A stretch of 60,155 bases of DNA from Acidobacteriota bacterium (GTDB lineage: Bacteria; Actinomycetota; Acidimicrobiia; Acidimicrobiales; RAAP-2): assembly GCA_018971185.1 (NCBI GenBank), contig JAGXBH010000009.1:1-60155 (forward strand), given 5' to 3'. The notes under the pieces are model-generated. The model searched no databases. It worked only from the letters and a program-made list of their open reading frames with translations, and was not told the DNA's origin. This document shows positions 50,900-59,301 of the stretch, piece after piece (position 1 is the stretch's first letter; the number at the start of each line of letters is the position of its first letter). Position numbers and translations under genes: made by a program.

Positions 50900-51854
50900 C
50901 GTTACTAGTGACGACGAAGGTGCGAATGAACGAAGTCGAGGAGCGCGTCACGAGTCCGAGGACGCCGGCGTCCGAGAATCTTGGACTAGAGATCGTAATG
51001 GAGCGGCCCATCGGATTTGAGCACGGGCTGTAGTCCAGGAAGTAGAGGTGCAGGAGTCCATCGAGTTGTCTGGCGAACTGGCGGACCATCTTCGTGCGAT
51101 GAGTCGAGTGAGCATCGACGATCAAGAAGACCGCACGCCCGTGCATCTGGCGCACCCGCCCTAAAGAACGTGAAGAACAGCACCCGTTGGTCCGACCAGC
51201 TAAGACCATGAAGAAGAGTTTTCCGCGAGTGACATGGCCGAGATGACGTTGGCCCCGACGCGCTGGCCAGTTCCTTAGATGACCGGGGTCTCGCCACTCA
51301 GGGATCAGGGGCTTCCGACGCTGGGATCACCGCCGGTACCGTCTCGCCACCACTGATGATCTACGAATTCTCGCGCTTGGCCTTGGCGGCGACTTCCGAT
51401 TAAACCCTCTCGGTCCACTCCCGATCGAGCACGGAATCGTGCTCGAGGGTTCTGCTCACGGGCTCTTGAGGACTGGAACCCCGGCGCTTTAGGTAGTTGC
51501 CGAGGGCGCGGAGTGAGGTATCGACGCCGTAGTTGTGATTGATCAACTCAGCGACGACCTCTCTCGTCAAGAGGAATCCCGGGAGTCTCAACTTGTCGGT
51601 GCACTTCGAGTGGATCACCCTCTGCCGCCACGCCTGCTCACGCGCCGAGACCGCCGTCTGTTCGCCGGGTCGACGACCTCGCACCCCCGTGTCGCGATCC
51701 TCCTCGCCCTGCTCGTCGAACCTGGCCGCCCACCGCTTCACCGTCTGACCGGTGACTCCGACGAGTGGGCCGCTTCGGACTGGGAAACTCCCTCCTCTCG
51801 TACGAGGATCACCGCGCGAAGACGCAACGCCTCCTGGTCCGGGGATGTCAACAT
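50900..51854 (-). pseudogene. Decayed IS630-family transposase
   Basis: Minus-strand fragments in different frames together trace an IS630/Tc1-type transposase. From 51854, MLTSPDQEALRLRAVILVRE and SQSEAAH start the HTH; a shift near 51785 brings VGVTGQTVKRWAARFDEQGEE into frame and then EVVAELINHNYGVDTSLRALG; the catalytic end is FLIVDAHSTHRTKMVRQF and LHLYFLDYSPCSNPMG, after which another shift and a stop follow (RRRPRTRDALLDFVHSHLRRH). At least three lesions make it inactive. No terminal inverted repeats were identified. Confidence 0.8.
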
Positions 51855-52102
51855 TTGAGCATCACGATTCCCCTCGCCAACTGCGGATTAGACCCGTCGA
51901 GTATCTGCGTTTTGAAAATGAGACTGACCACTCGCCCGCATGCACGACCATACCTTCAAGACCAGACGAGTAATCGCGCCACCCTCGTGACGAGCGCTGA
52001 TGGATCGCCGAGCCGCTGGCCAACGACGAAGGACCTCGTCACTCTTCGCTCGGCACGTGGGTACTCCTTGATCGTGGACGAAGGACTGTCACCACGGGAC
52101 AC
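51855..52102. other. Non-coding stretch between the IS630 remnant and the YbjQ operon
   Basis: No supported gene. Up to 52171 the region, including the hairpin below, lies downstream of both flanking features. Confidence 0.5.
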
Positions 52103-52124
52103 CCGCCGGTGACGCGACCGGCGG
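52103..52124 (-). terminator. Hairpin downstream of the YbjQ operon
   Basis: CCGCCGGT and ACCGGCGG pair perfectly around GACGCG. It is about 50 bases after the last YbjQ stop. A second short perfect palindrome, GAGGGTC-C-GACCCTC (52159-52173), overlaps the stop itself. No T-run is present. Confidence 0.5.
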
Positions 52125-52171
52125 ACCCTCGTCACGCGTCATCTCGCTCGCGCGCGCAGAGGGTCCGACCC

Positions 52172-53011
52172 TCAGGCGAGGGTCTGCGCGTCGAAGGCCA
52201 CCGTGGGGTCATCGAGTGAGACGACCGCGGTGGGTTGGATCGACTGGTGCGCGCTCGCCGCCAGGCGCACCACCGTCCCCACGGCCACGAAACCGACCGC
52301 GTGCGAGGCGAAGGCCATCGGACCCTCGTGCACCGTGACGTCCACGACGCCGGCGCCGTGCATGTCGATGGCCATCTCCTGCATCCGCTGCATCGCCGAC
52401 TCGCGCGCGGAGTACATCGCCTCGGTGAAGTTGGTCAGTTCGACGTTCTGGGTCTGTTGCTGGAGGGTCGAGCTCATCGAGCGCCGCGGCGCGAAGACGA
52501 AGCTAGCGCCCGAGGCCAGGCCCAGCGGCTCCCAACCCGCGACCATGAGCATGGTGAAATCGCGCGCCGACAGGTCCGAGGCGAACACCCCTCTCGAGAG
52601 ACGCTGCGACCGGTCCACCGGCCGCACCGCGGTGCCGACCAGTGAGACCTCGACGAAGGTGGGGTGCACCGCACGGTCGATGTGGACCCCGACGACGCCG
52701 TGGGCGCCCGCGGCACCCGCCTCACGCACCAGTCGCGTCGTGGCGCTGAGGAAGGCTGCCGCGTGGGCCCTCGAGGCCACCTCGATCTCGCCCTGTCCCC
52801 AGTTCCAGAATCCGTAGGGAATCGACTGCAGCGAGACCGCGCTCACCAGTTCGACGGGTTCCCACCCGATGGAGCGCAGGTTGAGCTCCTCGTCGATCGA
52901 GAGGTCCGAGGTCGTCGACGTCGTGGTGTCCGTGGGGATCACCGGCTCCAGCAGCGCGCGACGGACCTGGTTGCTCAGTGAGGGGCCCGGCGGCGTCGCG
53001 GCGGAGGTCAC
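52172..53011 (-). CDS. Tandem YbjQ-like domain protein 1
   Basis: A 279-residue cytoplasmic protein with two modules resembling the YbjQ/UPF0145 heavy-metal-binding family (PF01906). Module 1 (about residues 37-135) runs from DLSIDEELNLRSIGWEPVELVS to VEVSLVGTAVRP; module 2 (about 140-255) runs from GVFASDLSARDFTMLMVAG to VGFVAVGTVVRLA, and contains TEAMYSARESAMQRMQEMAIDMHG, the family's characteristic helix. YbjQ proteins form pentamers of unknown function. Its GTG start overlaps the stop of the second YbjQ gene (GTGA); it is the last gene of the operon. Confidence 0.8.
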   Translation of the reverse strand: MTSAATPPGPSLSNQVRRALLEPVIPTDTTTSTTSDLSIDEELNLRSIGWEPVELVSAVSLQSIPYGFWNWGQGEIEVASRAHAAAFLSATTRLVREAGAAGAHGVVGVHIDRAVHPTFVEVSLVGTAVRPVDRSQRLSRGVFASDLSARDFTMLMVAGWEPLGLASGASFVFAPRRSMSSTLQQQTQNVELTNFTEAMYSARESAMQRMQEMAIDMHGAGVVDVTVHEGPMAFASHAVGFVAVGTVVRLAASAHQSIQPTAVVSLDDPTVAFDAQTLA

Positions 53012-53922
53012 GAGAGACGCACCGTCGCGCGAGGCACCCCCAAGGGCTCGAATTCCTTGAAGCGGCGCACGCGATTGCCGCTCAGGCGCGACTGGAACTC
53101 GAAGTCCCCCTTGGCGACCTCACGGGCCGACACCTCGAGGTGCGCGCCGAGCAGGGCGTCGCCGTGCAGCGAGGAGCGCACGCGAGAGCGCACCAGGTCG
53201 CGCACCTGGTTCTGGGCGTCGACGACCTGATGGATCTCACTCGAACCCGTGGTGTTCGCCCACGGGACATTGTTGCCGTCGAGGAGGAACTCGGTGATGC
53301 AGTACGACCACATCCGCACCGAGGCGACCGAGGTGACGATCGTCACCGGCGCGTAGCCCGCCTCGAAGACCTTGGCCAGTCGTTGACCCGCCAGGAAGGT
53401 GCTCCACGGACTGCTCGGCGCGGCGTTCGGCGGTGTCGAGGATGCGCTGGCGTCACGCAGCGTGACCGCCGTGCCACGCAGGTGGAACTCGACGACCCCG
53501 GTGTCGCTCAGGGGGTTCTGCGCGTCGACGACGCCCACGACGCCGTCGGCTCCGAGGGACTGGGCCTCTTGCCTCCTGCGAGAGTAGGCGTTGTTGAAGC
53601 CCGTGCGCCAGGCGTCCTCGATCCAGCCCTGCTGATAGTTCTGACCCCAGGACCGGTGCTCGGCCGTCATCATGTTGTGGGGGCACTGGTAGTTCTGCAC
53701 GTAACCACCCTGCGCGGCGGCGAAGGGAGGAACCCCGCGTCCCAGCACGCCCATCGAGTACGCCCCCCAGTGCATCGCGCAGAATCCCTGCACCAGACCC
53801 ACGGGTTCGAGACCCATGTCGAGGCAGGCGCCGAAGTCCGCCACGCTCAGCCCCGAGGAGAACGAGCCCTGCTGCAGGCGTCGCTGCGCGGCCTCGGGCA
53901 TCTCGTCGGGTGGCACGGACAT
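53008..53922 (-). CDS. Tandem YbjQ-like domain protein 2 (divergent)
   Basis: A 304-residue relative of the flanking YbjQ proteins, with a more diverged sequence. The first module starts FSSGLSVADFGACLDMGLEPVGL and includes AYSRRRQEAQSLGADGVVGVVDA. The second starts STFLAGQRLAKVFEAGYAPVTIV and lacks the SDLS motif; it retains the RDLVRSRVRSSLHGDAL helix region. The first module has an insertion rich in Gly, Tyr and Met (SMGVLGRGVPPFAAAQGGYVQN) and several Cys/Met residues that might bind metal (inference). It shares a base (TGATG) with the next YbjQ gene upstream. Confidence 0.7.
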   Translation of the reverse strand: MSVPPDEMPEAAQRRLQQGSFSSGLSVADFGACLDMGLEPVGLVQGFCAMHWGAYSMGVLGRGVPPFAAAQGGYVQNYQCPHNMMTAEHRSWGQNYQQGWIEDAWRTGFNNAYSRRRQEAQSLGADGVVGVVDAQNPLSDTGVVEFHLRGTAVTLRDASASSTPPNAAPSSPWSTFLAGQRLAKVFEAGYAPVTIVTSVASVRMWSYCITEFLLDGNNVPWANTTGSSEIHQVVDAQNQVRDLVRSRVRSSLHGDALLGAHLEVSAREVAKGDFEFQSRLSGNRVRRFKEFEPLGVPRATVRLS

Positions 53923-54719
53923 CAGTTGTCGAGCGAGATGATGGTCGTGGGCTTGGGCAGCGTGACCTGCTCGGACGTCTTGGTCACCGCGGTGCCCAGG
54001 GCGAGGAACTCGATGGTGTGCGAACCCCACTGGTGCGACTTCTCCTCGAGACGGACCCCGACGATGCCCGTCGCCCCGAGGCGGTTCGCCTCGTCCTGCA
54101 TCCTCGTCATGGCGAGCTCGCGAGCCTCGTAGAGCGCCTGGGTGAAGTTCGGCAGCTCCACGTTCTGACCCGTCGTTCCGAGGGTCTGGCCCAGTCCCCG
54201 GTGGGCGATGTGGTACACGCACGTACCCATCACCAGGCCCTGGGGAAGGTAGCCGGTCTGGCGCAGCGTCCAGAAGTCCTGGCCCGAGAGGTCCGAGGTG
54301 AAGGGCTTGCCGAGTTGATTGAGGCGCGAGACCCCGTCCTCGGCCTTGACCGCCGTGCCCACGGCGATGAACTCGGCGGCGTCCTTGCCCCACTCGTAGT
54401 AGTTCACGTCCAGGCGCACGCCGACGACGCCGTCGGCGCCCAGCTCGGCGGCCTCCTCCTCCATGCGGGTCATGGCGAGTTCGCGCGCGTTGTACATCGC
54501 CTCGGTCAACTTGGTGAGCTCCTGGCTCTGGCTCCACTTCCTGGTCTGCAGCCCGGTGTGGTAGATCGAGGAGCCCATCACCAGCCCCACGGGGTGGAAC
54601 CCCACCTCCTTGATGAGGAGGAACTCGTTCACCGACAGGTCCGAGGTGAAGAGGCCGTGCTCGAGCTCCTCCAGTCGGTGCTCGGTGGCCTGGGGCAGGT
54701 CATTGGTCGAGTTGGTCAC
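53922..54719 (-). CDS. Tandem YbjQ-like domain protein 3
   Basis: A 265-residue protein with the two best-conserved YbjQ-like modules. Module 1: GLFTSDLSVNEFLLIKEVGFHPVGLVMGSS ... YNARELAMTRMEEEAAELGADGVVGVRL ... AEFIAVGTAVK. Module 2: PFTSDLSGQDFWTLRQTGYLPQGLVMGTC ... YEARELAMTRMQDEANRLGATGIVGVRL ... IEFLALGTAVTK. The repeated ARELAM.RM and GADGVVGVRL helix-strand blocks are the family's signature. GTG at 54719 overlaps the stop of the unrecognised gene upstream (GTGA), so all are translationally coupled. Confidence 0.85.
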   Translation of the reverse strand: MTNSTNDLPQATEHRLEELEHGLFTSDLSVNEFLLIKEVGFHPVGLVMGSSIYHTGLQTRKWSQSQELTKLTEAMYNARELAMTRMEEEAAELGADGVVGVRLDVNYYEWGKDAAEFIAVGTAVKAEDGVSRLNQLGKPFTSDLSGQDFWTLRQTGYLPQGLVMGTCVYHIAHRGLGQTLGTTGQNVELPNFTQALYEARELAMTRMQDEANRLGATGIVGVRLEEKSHQWGSHTIEFLALGTAVTKTSEQVTLPKPTTIISLDN

Positions 54720-55117
54720 TGGTTCCCTCCGATCACGATGTTCTCGAGCGCCTGGCGCGCGCTCTCGCTGTGCTGCGCCTCCAACTGCACGGCGCCGAGC
54801 AGGCGCACGATCCACTCGTCCACGCCGACGGTCTCGCTGCGGATCCTGATCCCCCCCGAGGAGTGTGCGACGAGACAGCGCAACTCGGGTCCCTCGATCA
54901 CGGCGTCGAAGGACTCGTTGCCCATGGTGATCGCGACGCGCGAGATCGTGTCGGACTTGCGGAACCGTCCCCCCGCGTGCTCCACGCGCATCCGCTCGCC
55001 CAGGGTCGAGGACAACTCCGACGTCAAGGCCTTCATGAGGATGTGCACGTCGGTGCTGTTGGACCTCAAGGTGGCGGCGGCCAGGTTCAGATCGAACGAC
55101 TCGTCGGCGGCTCCCAT
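54716..55117 (-). CDS. Conserved-looking protein of unknown function, second gene of the YbjQ operon
   Basis: A 133-residue soluble protein beginning MGAADESFDLNLAAATLRS. It has an alternating polar pattern with a central VAITMGNESFDAVIEGPELRCLVAHSS and a helical C-terminus (LLGAVQLEAQHSESARQALENIVIGG). I do not recognise it. ATG at 55117 follows AAGGTGG. It overlaps the YbjQ protein 3 gene by four bases and lies 11 bases after the MoaC-like gene, implying a joint function. Confidence 0.7.
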   Translation of the reverse strand: MGAADESFDLNLAAATLRSNSTDVHILMKALTSELSSTLGERMRVEHAGGRFRKSDTISRVAITMGNESFDAVIEGPELRCLVAHSSGGIRIRSETVGVDEWIVRLLGAVQLEAQHSESARQALENIVIGGNQ

Positions 55118-55128
55118 TGACCGCCACC

Positions 55129-55611
55129 TTACAAGACGACGCCCCCCGAACCCGCCGGTGGACGCGGTTCCTCTCCACCCCGCGTCTCCCCGCGCGCGAC
55201 GGGGGTGTCGGGGCCGTCCGCCACGAGACGCGCGGGACCGATGACCATCGTGCGATCGGCAGACTTGCACATGTCGTAGATCGTGAGTGCGGCCGCCGCG
55301 GCGGCGCTGAACGCGGGCATCCGGGCGTCGGAACCGTCGGCGCTCTCCACGGCCACCTCGAGGTCGATCGCCCCCTCACCCAGTTCGAACTCGATGCGCG
55401 TCGCGCGGATACTGACCGACGACCCGAGCGGCAGCAGGGACGCGGCGTCCTTGGCCGCCTGGACCCCGGCGTAGCGGGCGGTGCCGAGCACGTCGCCCTT
55501 CTTCAACGAGTTGGCGGCGACGCTGGCGACGGTCGAGGACTGCATGGTGACGCGACTGCGCACCACCGCGCGCGCACCCGCACCCGACGACCGCGTCCGC
55601 TCCTCGTCCAC
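55129..55611 (-). CDS. MoaC-like protein lacking conserved active-site residues
   Basis: A 160-residue protein clearly of the MoaC (cyclic pyranopterin monophosphate synthase) fold: LKKGDVLGTARYAGVQAAKDAASLLPL, then ARMPAFSAAAAAALTIYDMCKSADRTMVIGPARLV. The Lys of KKGDV and the Asp/Lys of YDMCK remain. However, the family's LCHP is LGSS, the VEMEALTA pair of glutamates is ARMPAFSA, and the terminal SGGKSG is missing. By comparison with E. coli MoaC, these positions correspond to His77, Glu112 and Glu114. It may be an inactive or repurposed paralogue. GTG at 55611 follows AAAGG. It heads the five-gene YbjQ operon and is divergent from mogA. Confidence 0.8.
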   Translation of the reverse strand: MDEERTRSSGAGARAVVRSRVTMQSSTVASVAANSLKKGDVLGTARYAGVQAAKDAASLLPLGSSVSIRATRIEFELGEGAIDLEVAVESADGSDARMPAFSAAAAAALTIYDMCKSADRTMVIGPARLVADGPDTPVARGETRGGEEPRPPAGSGGVVL

Positions 55612-55723
55612 GACCCTTTCTACCAGAGACCTCTCGCGTAGGCGTCGACCCGTCGCGTGATGGTCCCGCGTCGCCTCGCCTCGCCGACACCTCACCCCGC
55701 GCGGCGACACGTACTCTCTAGTG

Positions 55724-56230
55724 GTGGCCCTCGTCGCGAAGATCCTCACGGTGTCGGACTCGGTGTCGGCGGGCACGCGCGAGGACGGCGCGTCGCCGCG
55801 ACTGGCCGACCGGCTCGTCGCGGCCGGCTTCGAGGTCGTGGAGCGGCGCCTGTGTCGCGACGGCGTGGCGGCGGTGGCGAGTTCACTTCGCGAGATGTGC
55901 GAGGGTTTCGCCGGACTGGTCCTCACCACTGGGGGCACCGGGTTCTCCGCGCGCGACCTGACCCCTGAGGCGACCCTCGAGGTCCTCGAACGCGAGGCGC
56001 CGGGATTCGGTGAGTTGATGCGCGCGACGAGCCCCTTCGGCGCGTTGTCGCGGGGGCGCTGCGGCACCCGTGGCCAGAGTCTGATCCTCAATACCCCTGG
56101 TTCCCCCCGGGGGGCGCTGGAGAGTCTCGAGGCCGTGCTCCCCCTGCTCGCCCACGCCCTGGAGCTTCTCACGACGGGTGCGTCGGATCATCCCCCCGAC
56201 ACCGGAGGGAGCACCACCAGCTCGTCGTGA
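55724..56230 (+). CDS. Molybdopterin adenylyltransferase-like protein (MogA/MoaB)
   Basis: A 168-residue protein of the MogA/MoaB fold. AKILTVSDSVSAGTREDGASP, LVLTTGGTGFSARDLTPEATLEVLEREAPG and LNTPGSPRGALESLEAVLPLL are the substrate-binding loops; the TGGTG loop and the Asp in ARDLTPEA are characteristic. It activates molybdopterin by adenylylation before Mo insertion. A TACTCT box ends six bases before GTG 55724, with GTG 55721 as an alternative, again resembling a leaderless start. Its 3' end overlaps the convergent moaD by 43 bases. Confidence 0.9.
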   Translation: MALVAKILTVSDSVSAGTREDGASPRLADRLVAAGFEVVERRLCRDGVAAVASSLREMCEGFAGLVLTTGGTGFSARDLTPEATLEVLEREAPGFGELMRATSPFGALSRGRCGTRGQSLILNTPGSPRGALESLEAVLPLLAHALELLTTGASDHPPDTGGSTTSSS

Positions 56231-56424
56231 GGGCCGACCTCGACGCCGCGCTCGACCGGCTCGCGATTGAGCCAGACCTGGCTGACCGAAAGGACCTCCT
56301 CGAAGGGCGCGCCGTAGCGCGCGACCGCCGCGGCCAGCACCTCGGCGACGGTGCCCCCGGGCATCTCGTCATGTCGCACACCCGCCGCGGTCCGTGCCGG
56401 GCCCAGGAGGAGCAGGCGCGTCAC
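56188..56424 (-). CDS. moaD: Molybdopterin synthase small subunit (MoaD)
   Basis: A 78-residue ubiquitin-like sulfur carrier. It begins VTRLLLLGPARTAAGVRHDE, continues through LSVSQVWLNREPVERGVEV and ends with VVLPPVSGG, the C-terminal Gly-Gly that is adenylylated and thiocarboxylated before donating sulfur to precursor Z. The GTG overlaps the moeA stop (GTGA), so it is coupled to moeA. The 3' end overlaps mogA on the opposite strand. Confidence 0.92.
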   Translation of the reverse strand: MTRLLLLGPARTAAGVRHDEMPGGTVAEVLAAAVARYGAPFEEVLSVSQVWLNREPVERGVEVGPHDELVVLPPVSGG

Positions 56425-57650
56425 GAGGGGCGCCCGAGCGACTGGGCGTCGAGGATCATGACACGCACACGGTCGCCTACGTTGGTGGATGCCCCCTCGG
56501 GCACGACGGCGAGCGCGTTGGCCCCGGCGACGGCGTTGAGGAGATGGGATCCGCGGCGCATCACGTCGATCACGTGGAAGCGCTCCCCGTCGACGACCAC
56601 CGTGACGTGCACCAGGTGCACCTTGCCGTCGCTGGCACGTTCGAGCGGCTTGTCCAGCACCGCCCTTACGCTCGGTCGCTCGAGGACGCGCTGTCCGGCG
56701 AGCGCGCGCAGGGCCGGACGCACGAACATCTCGAAGCCGACCTTGGTCGAGACCGGGTTCCCGGGCAGTCCGAAGACCGGCGTGCGCCGGGGCCCGACCA
56801 CCGCGAAGGCGAAGGGCTTCGCGGGCTTGATGGCGACCTGCATCCACCGCGCCTCGCTGTCGGCGAGCTCGCCGAGGACGGCCTTGACGAAATCGACGTC
56901 ACCGACGCTCACCCCCCCGGTCGAGACGACGGCGTCACACTCACGCACGCCGCCGCTCAGCGCCGCGGTGATCTCCTCGCGGGTGTCGCGCGCCGTGCCG
57001 AGGTCGACCGGCTCGAAACCCGACTCCTCGAGCAGCGCCAGGAGCAGCGGTCGGTTGAGGTCACGAATCTGTCCCGGGGCCAGCGCGGCCTGGCCGGCGA
57101 CGAGCTCGTTGCCGGTCGAGAGCACCCCGACGCGCGGTCGGCGATGCACGAGTACCTGGGCGATGCCCTGTCCGGCCAGCACGGCGATCCGCGCGGCGTC
57201 GAGTTGGTCCCCCGGCGACAGCAGCACTTGACCCGGCGTCGTGTCCTCGCCGACCTGGCGCACGTAGTCGCCGGGCGCGAATCGGCGCGGCACCCGCACG
57301 ACGTCGCCCTCGAGGACCGCCTCCTCGATCATGCACACGCAGTCCGCCCCGGCGGGCATCGGCGCCCCGGTCATGATGCGCACGGCCTGACCCGGGGCCA
57401 GCTCTAGCGAAGAGACGTCTCCCGCGTGGACCGCGTCGACCACTTGGAGTCGGGCGCCGTCGGAATCGGTGTCACTGGCGCGCAGTGCGTAACCGTCCAT
57501 CGAGGAGTTCGCGAAACCCGGGACGGCCTCGCGAGCGACGACCTCGGCCGCCAGCACGCACCCGTGCGCTCGCGCGACGTCGCACCACTCGGGCGCCAGG
57601 GCCGCGACGCGCCCCAGGACGTACTCGCGCGCCTCGTCGAGTCCGATCAC
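56421..57650 (-). CDS. moeA: Molybdopterin molybdenumtransferase MoeA
   Basis: A 409-residue MoeA that inserts molybdate into adenylylated molybdopterin. Domain marks are VVAREAVPGFANSSMDGYALRASD, IMTGAPMPAGADCV, LSTGNELVAGQAALAPGQIRDLNRPLL, the MPT-binding VVSTGGVSVGDVDFVK, and PVFGLPGNPVSTKVGFEMFVRPALRAL. All domains I-IV are present. The GTG at 57650 follows a GGTGGGCC ribosome site. It precedes moaD with a four-base overlap. Confidence 0.94.
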   Translation of the reverse strand: MIGLDEAREYVLGRVAALAPEWCDVARAHGCVLAAEVVAREAVPGFANSSMDGYALRASDTDSDGARLQVVDAVHAGDVSSLELAPGQAVRIMTGAPMPAGADCVCMIEEAVLEGDVVRVPRRFAPGDYVRQVGEDTTPGQVLLSPGDQLDAARIAVLAGQGIAQVLVHRRPRVGVLSTGNELVAGQAALAPGQIRDLNRPLLLALLEESGFEPVDLGTARDTREEITAALSGGVRECDAVVSTGGVSVGDVDFVKAVLGELADSEARWMQVAIKPAKPFAFAVVGPRRTPVFGLPGNPVSTKVGFEMFVRPALRALAGQRVLERPSVRAVLDKPLERASDGKVHLVHVTVVVDGERFHVIDVMRRGSHLLNAVAGANALAVVPEGASTNVGDRVRVMILDAQSLGRPS

Positions 57651-57780
57651 CGCGGCCCACCTTCGTGACGGGCCTCGCGCACACCCGCGCCGGCGCTGAT
57701 GACGCCACCTCGCCCGTCGACCGGCCCCGACCCGTTCGCCGCCACGTCGTGGACGTCTCTCACGTCGTCGCTCACGACGT

Positions 57781-58284
57781 TCACTTTCCGGCGCCCACGT
57801 CATCGACGCTGAGCAGGTCCTGGGCCTCCTCGCTCCACGCCGAGCCGCCCTCCCAGATCTCGCGCTTCCACATGGGCACGCAACGCTTGACCGTGTCGAT
57901 GCAGAACTGCGACGCCTCGTACGCCGCGGCGCGATGGGGTGAGGAGACCACGATCACGACGGCCGGTTCGCGCAGTCGAACCAGGCCCACGCGGTGGTGC
58001 ACCGCGATGGCACCGAGCATCGGCCAGCGCGAGCGCGCGAGGGAGATCACCTGTCGCACGCGGTCCTCGGCGAGTTCGACGCTGGTGTCGTACTCGAGCG
58101 CCTGGATCTCGTGCTCGCTGGTCGAAGAGTTGCGCGCGGTGCCACAGAAGGTCACGACGGCCCCGCACTCGGGCCGCGTCGCCCAGCGCGTGAGGGCCTC
58201 GGGCTCGAGTGGCGAGTCGCCCACCATCACCCAATCTCGACCGTGCGGGGCGTCCACGACCATCACCCTATTCGCCGCATCCAC
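57781..58284 (-). CDS. moaE: Molybdopterin synthase catalytic subunit (MoaE)
   Basis: A 167-residue MoaE. GAVVTFCGTARNSSTSEHEIQALEYD, AVHHRVGLVRLREPAVVIVVSSPHRAAAYEAS and KRCVPMWKREIWEGGSAW are the standard sequence blocks, including the conserved Lys residues that act on precursor Z and the MoaD tail. GTG 58284 is preceded by GGGGGAGG; an ATG seven codons later could also serve. It is upstream of moeA on the same strand across a 130-bp gap in which I see no gene. Confidence 0.93.
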   Translation of the reverse strand: MDAANRVMVVDAPHGRDWVMVGDSPLEPEALTRWATRPECGAVVTFCGTARNSSTSEHEIQALEYDTSVELAEDRVRQVISLARSRWPMLGAIAVHHRVGLVRLREPAVVIVVSSPHRAAAYEASQFCIDTVKRCVPMWKREIWEGGSAWSEEAQDLLSVDDVGAGK

Positions 58285-58413
58285 GGTCCTCCCCCGCGTA
58301 CCGTGGCGCCCGCCGGGTCCGTCTCCTCGAGTGAAGGAGAATTATGGCGTGGATGCTCGCAAATGCTAGGTTGATGCACGACTAGGTGCCGCATCTGAGA
58401 CAAGGGGACGACG

Positions 58414-59292
58414 ATGACCACACGACGTCGACGCACCGCTGGGCGAGCGCGCCCCTCACTTCTCGCCACGGCGCTCGCCGTGGCGCTCGTGGCGAGCGCA
58501 CCCCTCGCCGTGGGGGTTCCCTCGGGCGCCGTGGCCCGGCACCACGGAACGCTCCGGGTGCTCTCGGCGGGGTCCCTCTCCAACGTGATGACGCTCCTGG
58601 GCGCCGCCTTCAAGAAGGACACCGGCTACGCACTCGAGAACACGCCGCTCGGGTCCTCGGCCATCGCCAACGGCGTCAAGTCCAAGACCCTCCAGGGCGA
58701 CGTGTTCATCAGCGCCTCCACCAGCGCCGACCTCGCGCTCGAGGGAGCGGCGCAGGGCAACTGGATCAACGGATACACCGACATCGGCTCCTCGCCGGTC
58801 GTCCTCGCCTACTACCCGCGCTCGCGCTTCGCGGCGCGGCTCACGACGCGCCCCTGGTACGACGTGATCACGTCGCCGGGCTTCGAGCTCGGGCGCACCG
58901 ACCCCGCGGTCGACCCCGGCGGGGTGTTGGACCTCGACGCCCTCTACGGCATCGGCTACGGCTACGACCTGCCCGCGCTCCTCGCCATCGCCCACGACCA
59001 GCGCACCGTCTACACCGAGGAGGCGATCCCGGGACTGCTCCAGGCCGGCCAGCTCGACGCCGCGTTCATGTACGCGGTGTCCGCCCACGCGGCGCACCTG
59101 CCCTACGTCACCCTCTCGGGCACGCGCAACCTCGCGGCCGGTTACACCGTCGCCGCGCTCAACGGCGCCCCCGACCCCGCCGCGGCCACGGCCTTCGTCA
59201 GCTGGCTGACCTCGCCGCGAGGGGCCTCGATCATGGTCGCCCAGGGCCTCGTCCCCGCCAAGGGCGCGCATTTCATCCGAGCGACGAAGTAG
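58414..59292 (+). CDS. Molybdate/tungstate ABC transporter substrate-binding protein
   Basis: A 292-residue secreted binding protein. MTTRRRRTAGRARPSLLATALAVALVASAPLAV is a signal sequence (twin-arginine-like but without a true RRxFLK motif). The mature part opens HHGTLRVLSAGSLSNVMTLLGAAFKKDTGY and contains QGDVFISAS and ITSPGFELGRTDPAVDPGG; the last motif, with the GRTDPxxDPxG ligand loop, marks the WtpA/TupA/ModA oxyanion group. It captures molybdate or tungstate for the adjacent permease. SD AAGGGGA precedes the ATG. Confidence 0.9.
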   Translation: MTTRRRRTAGRARPSLLATALAVALVASAPLAVGVPSGAVARHHGTLRVLSAGSLSNVMTLLGAAFKKDTGYALENTPLGSSAIANGVKSKTLQGDVFISASTSADLALEGAAQGNWINGYTDIGSSPVVLAYYPRSRFAARLTTRPWYDVITSPGFELGRTDPAVDPGGVLDLDALYGIGYGYDLPALLAIAHDQRTVYTEEAIPGLLQAGQLDAAFMYAVSAHAAHLPYVTLSGTRNLAAGYTVAALNGAPDPAAATAFVSWLTSPRGASIMVAQGLVPAKGAHFIRATK

Positions 59293-59301
59293 ACGCGCGA
59301 C

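Noticed and set aside
57651..57780. Small gene between moaE and moeA
   Set aside because: Only short frames without ribosome sites or recognisable content; treated as intergenic.
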